Shown here piece after piece: positions 54,781 to 64,000 of a DNA stretch of 64,000 bases (its first letter is position 1; each line of letters opens with the position of its first letter). Source of the stretch: Mytilus trossulus (Eukaryota; Mollusca; Bivalvia; Mytilida; Mytilidae); NCBI RefSeq assembly GCF_036588685.1, contig NC_086378.1:23723578-23787577 (forward strand), written 5' to 3'. The notes under the pieces are model-generated. The model was given only the letters and a program-made list of their open reading frames with translations, was not told where the DNA came from and ran no database searches. Position numbers and translations under genes: made by a program.

Positions 54781-55555
54781 GGTTAAACCTGGTTTAATAG
54801 AAACGATAAGTTTCCCGATTTGTGACAGTTGTTAGTAGTTCTAATATATTAATAGAATTGAGTGAGCATCCCAAACAGACATAATGTTACAATAATTGGA
54901 ATTCAGCAGCCACACCTGTGTAAATATATATCACAGACATAAAACACAACTGACTAAATTATTCAAACAAATGTACAATTAAATCATACAAAGGCGATAA
55001 TAAAATATAACATATATATTATGGAAAAAACAGGGACATTAACTCACAATTAAACCATTATTTCAAATGCTGTTAATGATAAAAGGCTTGTCTGCCTTAT
55101 ACGTATACCTCCAAAGTTATGCAGCAAATACAGCTGTGATCCTTTAACGGACAAGTTTGAACGTTACGTATTCACATTGAAGTTATTTCAAAGTTAAAAT
55201 GTGTAAAAACAAAAACGGAACGCTGCTCGCATGTACAAAGCAAGAGTGGGCTAAATAAAATCTATGAATTGTCGGTACTGAGTTAAATGTGGATTATATA
55301 CTATACAGTGGTTGTGTTAAAAGTCATCATTCACAAATAGAAGTCTTGTAAAATATGTCTGAAAGATCTGCATAAAAAAATCAAGTATTAAGATGACAGA
55401 ATCAATTATTTTTATCATATCGCTATGACAAGTAAGAGAACAGTTTGCTTGAATACAAATTTCAATCGTTTTCGTATATTCTTTTTTATAAGTTAGTTTT
55501 ATGAAAGTGCTATGATTTGAGATTAAAAAATAGCTTTCTGTTGAATAGTTTTGTC
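54781..55555. other. Non-coding, nothing recognised
   Basis: The minus frame 55317-55586 has no recognisable domain. No repeat assigned. Confidence 0.4.
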
Positions 55556-55559
55556 TCAT

Positions 55560-56745
55560 ACAAAGGTCGTTCACTAACGCTTTCATCCCTTCTATAGCTA
55601 CCTGTTGTTAGTGTATATATTTAGACTTTATTCATTATCACAATTAATAACAATTTATTATCAAATGTTAACTGATATTGTTTTATTTAAATAAACAACT
55701 GTGTGTGTGCTTTGCTACTTGAAACATAAATCATATGTAAACTATTTATTGTCACAGATCAATCTAGATATTTTTGCAGGAAAAAGACAAAATTTGTTTC
55801 CATATTCTGCATTTAAATTTTCTTTTCAAATACTTAAATTTTGACTTTAACCTTTTTTTATGACAAAAAGCGCGTTAGACGTACAAAATTATGAACCCAG
55901 ATTTGTTGATGAGAATACTTTAATTGTGTAACGCTTCATTTCAGAAGGTTTTATCTCGCGTTTTTTGTGTTATAATAGTGCTATAAAAACAAACTTTTTG
56001 ACTATTTACACTATGTCTCTGCTTTATTTGACAATGATAACTGAATTTTGCGTTTATAAAAATCTGCTTCATTAAGAAAAAATCTGTCATTTTCATTACG
56101 TATAAGAAAGAAATTCTAATCGTGAACTAATTTGAAAAGTGATTAAGCTAGTAACGGTATAAATTTACTGTTTGCAAAAGATAAATCATTCGAAATATTT
56201 TTATTTTTTTTATCCCAGACAAGGATTACCTTAGCCGTTTTTGGCACAACTTTTTTGGAATTGGGGATCCTCGATGCTCTTCAACTTTATACTTGTTTGG
56301 CTTTCCTACTTTTTTGATACGAGCGTCACTGATGAGTCTTTCGTAGACAACACGCGCGTCTGGCGTAAGATATTATAAGCTTGGTGCTATTTGACAAATG
56401 CTAAATTTAAAAAGGCCGAATACATCTAACACAAGAACAACAACTGTCTATTACAGCCATTTTCTTTACTACAAAATTTTAAGTTAAACCTGTTTTTAAG
56501 CAAGCTGAACCGCTCACTTGAAGGAGGATACTCATGTGGGACCAACCCAAACAGACAAAATAGGCAAACATGTCACAAATTGTCAACATATTGTTTTAAT
56601 ATTAATCGCTATGGAACAAATAATAAACGTCTTTTATTTCGATTATGTACGTAAATTGAAGTTCAATGTTAAAGTATATACGTCAATTATATCAGACGTA
56701 AGAAAACAAGAAAAAAGAATTACTTGAAACTGTGAATTATAAAAA
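55560..56745 (+). repeat. Segmental duplication, copy 1
   Basis: Aligned with 56868-57920: TTCATTATCACAAT, ATCAAATGTTAAC, TTGAAACATAAATCA, TTGACTATTTACACTATGTC, TCTGCTTTATTTG, AATGTTAAAGTATATACGTC and ATCAGACGT occur in the same order in both. A GACGCGCG-type unit (56210-56395, minus) and a short core fragment (55865-55915) lie inside copy 1. Confidence 0.65.
56210..56397 (-). repeat. GACGCGCG-type repeat
   Basis: GGATTACCTTAGCCGTTTTT, GGCACAACTTTTTTGGAATT, GATCCTCGATGCTCTTCAAC, GAGCGTCACTGATGAGTCTT and ACACGCGCGTCTGGCGTAAG: family in reverse. Confidence 0.8.
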
Positions 56746-56867
56746 ATTATAGGAAACTTAGATTGTAATTTATTTCACAAATATTTTATCATTTATTTCG
56801 TTTAATAAAAAAATAATGTTTGGACAATAACACATAGTTTTCTGTCTAATATTTTTTCTTATATTGA

Positions 56868-57920
56868 GGTCTTTTACTTACGCTTTTATCGCTAGTACAT
56901 GCTGTTGATTTCTTTTCAGACACAATTCATTATCACAATAAAATACAATAAATTATCAAATATTAACCGAAAGCTATTTCATTGAAATACCATCTTTTCT
57001 TCTATTTGAAACATAAATCAAATTTGTATATGTCAATTATAATTCTAAACATTATAAGTGAAATATTATCAAAGTTTTATTTAATAATGTTCATCCTTCA
57101 ATACTGTTAGACATTTCTCCATTATGTATTTCTATTTTCTTATTCAATCCTATTCAAATTTTACCTTTAAAGTTTTGTTTAATTCTTTATTCGAACGACG
57201 CTAGCTTTTTCTTTGTACACGACACTCGTGCTTGGCTTAAAAAAAAATGTCTGCTTGGTATCGTTGATGAGATTATTTAATATCTTCATCTCCACTTTTC
57301 AAAAGATTATTATGATAAAATCGGACTTGTTGACTATTCATATAACATCATGTCTCTGGCTTTTTTTGCAAATGGTAATTAAATGTTGCTTGTATCCAAG
57401 TCTTTTTTCAAAAACCTATGACATTTTTACAAAAAGTCCGTTGTTTTTGTGTTTACAAATTATTAATACAATGGCTTTAATAAGACTTTCATACAAGTGA
57501 GAGGGTCAACTGGCTTGAAAAAATGCTTAATTCACTATTTTCTATATGAGGAAATGATTGTACCAATTATGGAATTGGACAAATGTGTCCATTTGTTTGA
57601 TGTGTTTGTGCTTTTAATTACTTCTTAAAGAAACAAAATACAAAGAATGAACATACCAATACCATCTATAGTATAAATGAATAATACTGTTTAGGACGAA
57701 TATCACGAATATATATAACTTGTAATATTAACAAAACCCTAATATGGTATTCAAATGGAGAACAAATAAAACATTTTTTTCAACATCGATCCATCTAATG
57801 TTCTGTTCATATTAGTAAATTCAAGTAAAATGTTAAAGTATACGTCAGTTACATATACATCAGACATATCAGACGTCATAAAAAAACCTTTAACTAACAA
57901 CTGTGAAACATCAAAGTTCA
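56868..57920 (+). repeat. Segmental duplication, copy 2
   Basis: The second copy of 55560-56745, offset by about 1.3 kb. Divergence is substantial, with many small gaps. Frames at 57213-57500 (+) and 57751-57999 (-) are not conserved with copy 1 and are not called. Confidence 0.65.
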
Positions 57921-58064
57921 AATGTATCATACAGCTATAAACATGATAAAAAAACAAAAAAGACAGAAAAAGATTGTAATAAGACAAGTCTTGAAACAAA
58001 AAAAAAAGAGAACGGATGAATTTTGTTTACAAAATTTAGAATTTTTTCAAAACTAAGACTTTTC

Positions 58065-58262
58065 TACCTCAGGCATAGATTACCTTAGCTGTATTTGGCA
58101 ATTTTTTATAGGAATTTTCGTCCTTAATGCTCTTCAAATTCGTTCTTTATTTGGCCTTACAACTTTGTTTGGGTTCGAGCTTCACTGTTGAGTCTTTTGT
58201 AGGCGCAACACGCGTCTGGCGTTTATACAAAATTTAGTCTTGGTATCTATGATGAGGTTATT
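58065..58262 (-). repeat. GACGCGCG-type repeat
   Basis: CAGGCATAGATTACCTTAGC, GTATTTGGCAATTTTTTATA, CGAGCTTCACTGTTGAGTCT, CAACACGCGTCTGGCGTTTA and TCTTGGTATCTATGATGAGG: family in reverse. Confidence 0.8.
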
Positions 58263-58635
58263 TGCAGTAACAGAAACAGAAAAATAAAAACACTGAAAAC
58301 AAATATGCAAACACAGCAGTATGATTTGTATTTATTTTTATCATTTGAAATCATTTGTAGTTTGTATTAGGTAAACCAGTTTAAATGCATACAATGCAAG
58401 ATACAGTTACGTAAAAATCTTTCACGACGTCGAACTGGAAAATATGCATTTTCGACTGAATTGTATCATACAAACATTTCAAACACGAGGTCATGGAATT
58501 ATCTTTTTTAAAAGTACAGCTCTTTGTAAAATGCAGGCAGAGGGTGATTCATGACACTTTCAAAAACACATGAAATTTTATCACAGTAGTAGGATTAACC
58601 CCTGAAAAAAAAATTTGGAACTTTTTTTCCAAAAA
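58263..58635. other. Non-coding, nothing recognised
   Basis: No gene or repeat border supported. Confidence 0.4.
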
Positions 58636-58639
58636 TTGT

Positions 58640-59620
58640 ACTGGTTGCCATGGTAAGCAGGGCAGTACTTTTACCTAAAATGGAGGGCTAAATATGTCAA
58701 AAATCAACAAATTTCAAATGTCAATATATTTTATTAGGATTGACAATAAAAATAAAACAAAATATGTTTTGAGCAAACCAATTCATACATTTTCATTTTA
58801 TAATATCAACATTTGAGTAATCGATATCAATAAAATGAAATAATAGATGTGAAAATGTGAAAAAAATGCAAATTTGCTATTTCTCAAAAACTGTGATTTT
58901 TTAGGCTTAAGATCGTTTAATTTCTTCAGTTACCAGATTCAATTACTTAATTGATGCTGTGCATGATACTATCCAAGGTATACTTGTTTAATAAAAACTT
59001 TTAAAATTTTGGGATCTGCCCCCATTTTTTGTTGCAATGGCAACAAAAATCTCTTATTTTTGAAAATCTCAAAAAATGTGAATTTCACTACTTTTCCAAG
59101 AAAACCTATATTTTGTCACAAAATAAAAGTATAAAAAAATAAGAAGTGTGCCTAATAATGATTTAAATATAGATATCACAGAAAGCTCTTAAAAAATGTG
59201 ATATATTACGAATTTCTGTTGCCGTGGCAACAAAAAACTCATATTTGAAATAATTGTAAAAAAGTGAAATTCCCTTCTATTTTCAGTAAGATTAAATTTT
59301 GTCATTAGATAATATTATGCAATTGGTGGTGTTCATAATAATGATTTAAATTTATTTGAAATTTTTTAGAAAAAATAATTTTAGAACCATTTCAGTTTCC
59401 ATGGCAACAAAATCTATGTTATCAAATGTTGAAAACACATGAATAACACTACTTTTCCTGGAAATTTTTTACTTTGTCACAAAATCATAACATGAAATTG
59501 GTGTTGTGCCTTAAATTGATTAAAGTGTAAGACATATATGAACCCACTACAAAAGGTAGAATATAAAACCTGTTTTTGTTGTCATGGTAACAAAAACCTT
59601 AAATTTTGAAAATGTAAATG
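58640..59620 (+). repeat. Tandem array of about 180-bp units with GTTGCCATGGCAAC cores
   Basis: Cores at about 58645 (GTTGCCATGGTAA), 59031 (GTTGCAATGGCAAC), 59218 (GTTGCCGTGGCAAC), 59397 (TTTCCATGGCAAC) and 59578 (GTTGTCATGGTAAC). The spacing of the last four is 179-187 bp, and the first gap is about twice that. Between cores the units share ...ACAAAAA(A/C)CTCTTATTTTTG, GTGAAATTC...CTACTTTTCC and TTTTGTCACAAAAT. No coding potential. Confidence 0.75.
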
Positions 59621-59864
59621 AAATGAATTAAACTGCTATTTCAAGTCACTAATATTTAAAACTATGCTTAATGACAATCAATATAATAAACAACAACGGT
59701 TTCAAAATGATTTTTGTATCCTACTGATACTTTTAGAGCTTCTGCTCTTCACAAAAGAACCCCTAAGGGTGACTGGGGAATAGAAATATGGTCACTTGGT
59801 CTACTCCCGAACTACTCTTACCATGCTTACAAGCAATTATAATTTTCTATATTTACATTTGATT

Positions 59865-60010
59865 TCATGGAATGGTCATTTGGCAGGGGTGGATCCAGCC
59901 ATTTTAAAAAGGGGTTCCTAACCCAGGACAAAGGGGTGGGGTGTCTAATTACATGTCCCCATTCAAATGCATTGATCGTCAAAAAAAGGGGGCTATATCA
60001 TAAATTTCAT
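59865..60010 (+). repeat. GGTGGATCC-type repeat fragment
   Basis: GGCAGGGGTGGATCCAGCCA, AAAGGGGTTCCTAACCCAGG and GGGGGCTATATCA resemble the ends of the GGCGGATCC-type elements that follow. The frame 59867-60115 is not called. Confidence 0.4.
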
Positions 60011-60206
60011 GCATGTCTGTCATTTTCTGGTTTTAGTTTGCCTCAACCAAATGATATGAAACATATACATAATTGTTATTACCACAAAACAGAGATCAAG
60101 TTTGAATTTAGTTAGCGTCACTTTAACTGTTCCCGAGATATTGGGATATCTTTGTTTGTTTGATACTTTAAAAATTGTTAAAACCGAGAACCAGATCAGT
60201 TTCATA

Positions 60207-60326
60207 GGCGGATCCTGGGTGGCCCGGGCCCCCTTTTGTGGGAAAAATTTGGTTGATTATATAGGGAATCACTGAAGTTTGACTGGAGCGTCCCCCCTTA
60301 CAAAAAGTTATGGATCCGCCACTGAG
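60207..60326. mobile_element. Small MITE with GGCGGATCC / GGATCCGCC ends
   Basis: TAGGCGGATCC at the left and GGATCCGCCACTG at the right form inverted ends of a 120-bp element with a G/C-rich half (GGGTGGCCCGGGCCCCCTTT). I recall the same family in many marine invertebrate genomes. A second, more decayed copy is at 61902-62058. Confidence 0.65.
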
Positions 60327-60389
60327 TTTAGAACTGTATAGTTTACCTTAAATGACCTGATTAAGTGAAGAAATTTCTAAAATTGACTA

Positions 60390-61500
60390 TTTGATCTTGA
60401 AGGAAAAACTTTCTTGACAACGATTTGGACTAACTTGAAAACTGGGCCAATAATCAAAACCTAAGTACATGTTTAGATTCAGCACATCAAAGAACCCCAA
60501 GAATTCAATTTTTGTTGAAATCAAACAAATTTTAATTTTGGACCCCGATTTGGACCAATTTGAAAACCGGGCCAATAATAAAAAAAATAAGTACATGTTT
60601 AGATTCAGCATATCAAAGAACCCCAATTATTCAATTATTTGACTTAGTTTAAATTTGGACCCTCTGGACCTTAATGTAGACCAATTTGAAAACGGGACCA
60701 AAACATTAAGAATCTACATACACATTTAGACTCGGCATATTAAAGAACCCCAATTATTCAATTTTTGATGAAATCAAACAAAGTTTAATTTTTGAACCCT
60801 TTGTGCCCCTTTTTCCTAAACTGTTGGGACCAAAACTCCCTAAATCCATCCCAATCTACCTGTTATGATCATAAATCTTTTGTTTAAATTTCATGAATTT
60901 CTATTTAAGTTATGGTGCTTAAACCAAGAAAAATGCTTATTTGGCCCCTTTTTTGGCCCCTAATTCCTAAATTGTTGGAACTGCAACTCCCAAAATCAAT
61001 CCTAACCTTCCTTTTGTGTTCATTAACCTTGTGTTTAAATTTCATTGATTTCCATTTACTTATACTAAAGTTAAGGTGCAAAAGCTAAGGAAAATGCTTA
61101 TTTGGGCCCTTTTTGGTCCCTAATTCCTAATTTGTTGGGACTTCAACTCCCAAAATCAATTCCAACCTTCTTTTTTGTGTTCATAAACCTTGTGACTAAA
61201 TTTCATTGATTTCCATTCACTTATACTAAAGCTAGTGTGCGAAAACCATGAAAATGCTTACTTGGGCCTTTTTATTTAGGCCTAATTCCTAAACTGTTAG
61301 GACCAAAACTCCAAAAATCAATCTCAACCATCTTTTTAAGGTCGTAAACCCTGTGTTAAAGGTCATAGATTTCTATATAATTATACTAAAGTTATAGTGC
61401 GAAAACCAAATGTCTTTGTGAAGAAGACGACGCCGGACGACGACGCCAACGTTATACCAATATACGACCAAACAATTTCAATATTTGCGGTCGTATAAAA
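60390..61500 (+). repeat. Bivalve interspersed repeat with GGTCGTATAAAA tail and internal tandem units
   Basis: The first part has three units of about 120 bp (GGACCAATTTGAAAACCGGG-type words at about 60425, 60549 and 60675). The second part has four units of about 155-160 bp starting near 60807, 60945, 61105 and 61265 (CCTAATTCCTAAATTGTTGG, CTCCCAAAATCAAT, TTTAAATTTCATTGATTTCC). It ends GACGACGCCGGACGACGACG, CCAATATACGACCAAA and GCGGTCGTATAAAA. A familiar bivalve family; frame 60387-60626 (minus) is not a gene. Confidence 0.8.
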
Positions 61501-61901
61501 CGGGGGGATATTCTAGTTTTCAGACAATGCTTTGAACAGTTATCAAACTTTGGTGACGGGTGTATATCTTTTAAAAATCATAACCTCCCTTTAGTTTTCA
61601 TGCATTTGTGATACTAGAACACACCCGTGAAATCGTGGGGAAATATACTGACTGGGGAATTTCAGGAGAGGTATCAAAACTGTCAAAAGGTACTTAGGGA
61701 CTGGGAACATTTTTTTCCCTCCCCCTATTTTTCAAATACCGGTTTTTATACCTTCTGTTTTTCTGTACTCTTTGAACATTTTATAGATAACCATTGGAAT
61801 TTATAGTAAATTATAACAAATACAGTTATTCATAGTATTCATAGTAAATGTATGTAAGCATACAGAAATATATCCGCAGTGATAGCCGTTGATAGTAAAC
61901 C

Positions 61902-62058
61902 ATAGGCGGATCTTAGGGGGGCCTGGGGGCCCTGTTTCCAATTTCGTTGAAAGAAAATTGTTGCTTTTATGGGGAATCACTGAAGCATAAGAGGAGCGCC
62001 CCTCCCTCTTAGGTCAGTCAGCCCCCCTCCCTTATGAAAAGTTCTGGATCCGACACTG
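61902..62058. mobile_element. Second GGCGGATC-type MITE
   Basis: Begins ATAGGCGGATCTTAGGGGGG and ends TTCTGGATCCGACACTG. It shares with 60207-60326 a GGGGAATCACTGAAG block and GAGCGCCCCTCCCTC-type sequence. Confidence 0.6.
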
Positions 62059-62059
62059 T

Positions 62060-62685
62060 TAACTAATTGATAGTGAATAGCAAATATTATTCATTTTTGT
62101 TTCCCTCCTAAATTAACCCAAATTGAAACACATTAAGCAAAGATGATACATGCTAGAACTCAAAATGATAGCAAAAAGCAAATTTATATACTTTATTCAT
62201 AGTCTTTGTATGTCAAAGAACAGAAAAACTCAAACTGGAAGTCTAATCTGGCTTAAAGTTTTGTCCAATGACGGGAAAATATTCGGAAGCTTTCTTTTTC
62301 GTTTTTATCCAAAATTACCCAAACTGAATGATCATAAGAATGGATGACAAATGCGACTATAAATGTTACCTTTAGGACACAGAGGCATGGTGATTAATTT
62401 ATTGTGGAAGGAGGGGAAGCAACACACAAAATGAGGTATTTCGTTTAGTAGTATAGATGACACTGAGAAGTTATTATTCTTAGAAAAAGCGACGGGCGTA
62501 ACATGCGCTGTTTATTTTCATTTTATTGAATTACACTGTTATGATCAGTTAAGAGTACATTTGAACTTTGCAGTATATCTGAGGTAGTTAATGATTATTA
62601 TGTACACCTTAGCTGTGCATGATCCTGATCTATGAAAGATTCAAACAAAAACGACTCAACATCCATTCCTCCCCCAAAATGCAAC
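62060..62685. other. Non-coding, nothing recognised
   Basis: The frame 62150-62347 (65 codons) has no recognisable domain or splice context and is not called. Confidence 0.4.
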
Positions 62686-62689
62686 AGGG

Positions 62690-63230
62690 TATATATTTAA
62701 ATTTTGACAGTCATGACAGTACTGAGAGTGAAACAAAGCAAAGCATGCAGTTATATTCCCCCTAGAAAACTGAACACTATTAACAGAATTATATGTAATT
62801 TTTTACATAAACTATATGATTAAAATTTGATTGACTGGTATGGGTGATATGTGTTACCATGGCAACTGTTGAAATAATACTTAACGAGTGTAGTTTAGAG
62901 CTTTTATATGCTTCAATGCATGTCTTTTCATAAAGGTTTGGAAACAGTTGAGAACATTGAATTCCCTACACTGCAGAATTCAACAAATAATAACTCTGTT
63001 TCCAAGGAGAAAATACGTTAACATGGTGATAAAATATAAGAGAGCACCACGCAATGTTTTTTTTTTGGTCAGGTAGTATTCAAAATTGTAACTATAATGC
63101 TAGCTATGATTTACATATTTTTAATTTTTGGAAAAACACATGAGAAAATTTGACAATTCCACAATTTCATGATTCCGAAAAAAATTAATGTTTTTTTATT
63201 ATTTTTTAACAAAAAATCTAAAAGTCGGGG
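62690..63230 (+). repeat. Direct duplication, copy 1
   Basis: Aligned with 63485-64000, offset about 785 bp: ACTGAGAGTGAAACAAAGCA, GCAGTTATATTCC, GTTTCCAAGGAGAAAATACG, TAACATGGTGATAAAAT, GGTCAGGTAGTATTC and AAAACACATGAGAAAATTTG each have counterparts in order. A GTTACCATGGCAACTG core at 62855 recalls the 58640 array. Confidence 0.7.
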
Positions 63231-63484
63231 TTGAACTGCAATATTAACTAAGCTCTGAAGCTAAACCAAAGCTATATAGATGAATGATTCATGGATATGA
63301 AATTTCTGAAAATAAAATTGATTGTATTCATAATATAATCATTATTCTATTCATAACCAGGCTTTCCGACCAAAAGTTATCTTTTCAAGAATCTACATGT
63401 ATGATTTTTTTTAAATAAACCTACCCCCCCTTTTCCCTAACCTTCGGTTCTAATCCCAATGTTTCATTATATATTACATATGTT

Positions 63485-64000
63485 GAACCTTCTGAACAGA
63501 ACAGACAAGACTGTGAGTGAAGCAAAGCACGCAGTCATATTCCAACTTGATAATAAACAGCGTCTATATATATATATGTATTTTTTTACATAAATTTCTA
63601 TTGATACATCTTAAAACAGATGTTGCTATGGGTAATGTGCATTTACATGGAAGCTTTTGAAGTCAGCAACTATTAACGATGGTAATTTGAAGTAAGCTTA
63701 TGCTTAAATGTATTTTTTTAATCAGTTATGAAACAATTCAGTACATTTAAGCTCTAAAACTGCAATATTTTGCAAATAATAAGTCCGTTTCCAAGGAAAA
63801 AATCGGTTGCTATGGTGATAAAACTAAAGAAAGTCCCAAGCTTTTTTCTATTTAATTTGGTAAAGTAGTATCCCAACTTCATCACTATAGTGCTAAATAT
63901 GCTATACACAGTTGCTCTTTTCTGAAAAACACCATAGAAAATTTGATTATTTCGCCAAAATCCAAATTTCAGAAAAGTTGAAAATATGCATTTTTTGGCA
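63485..64000 (+). repeat. Direct duplication, copy 2 (cut by window end)
   Basis: Counterparts: GACTGTGAGTGAAGCAAAGC, GCAGTCATATTCC, GTTTCCAAGGAAAAAATCGG, TTGCTATGGTGATAAAAC, TGGTAAAGTAGTATCCC and AAAACACCATAGAAAATTTG. The array may continue past the window. Confidence 0.7.

Overview
The window looks like nuclear genomic DNA of a marine mussel (Mytilus or a close relative). It is AT-rich, has low gene density and long introns with GT-AG borders, and carries many interspersed repeats I recognise as common in mussel genomes. Examples are the family containing ACGCCAGACGCGCGTTTCGT, the family ending CAATCATACCACATCTTC, and the bivalve families with GACGACGGACGACG and GGTCGTATAAAA tails. The species call rests on memory of these families; no search was possible. 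I see no bacterial-style operons, rRNA, intact tRNA or CRISPR.

Three host genes can be supported. (1) At about 12.2-18.9 kb (+) there is a multi-exon gene for a small secreted cysteine-rich protein. It has a TATA box, a signal-peptide exon, and two large paralogous exons. Each large exon carries two copies of a strict CX2CX11CX4C motif, so there are four in total, and all internal splice junctions are phase 1. A decayed tandem copy of the promoter and first exon lies in intron 1 and keeps a possible 27-nt microexon. I do not recognise the family. (2) At 31.5-32.8 kb (+) is the main exon of a secreted leucine-rich-repeat protein with cysteine caps at both ends. (3) At 50.7-51.9 kb (+) is the main exon of a class A peptide-type GPCR, most like FMRFamide/myosuppressin-type receptors. 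The first exons of (2) and (3) were not found.

The rest is mostly mobile and repeated DNA. A decayed Penelope-like retroelement (about 3.6-6.2 kb) sits inside a unit of the GACGCGCG repeat, and its 3' tail recurs at several other sites. There is a broken PIF/Harbinger transposase piece at 10.7-10.97 kb. Several MITE-like or foldback elements have visible terminal inverted repeats (6.7-7.2, 36.3-37.2, 45.6-46.3, 48.2, 51.9-52.1, 60.2 and 61.9 kb). There are long hairpins, including a perfect 62-bp inverted repeat at 25.7 kb. Local segmental duplications occur at 20.4-25.0, 49.8-50.2, 55.6-57.9 and 62.7-64.0 kb. Tandem arrays occur at 9.95-10.15, 58.6-59.6 and 60.4-61.5 kb.

The three genes show no obvious functional link. 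Two encode secreted extracellular proteins and one a membrane receptor. The most interesting item is the CX2CX11CX4C gene, where exon duplication, motif duplication inside exons and first-exon duplication all appear at one locus.
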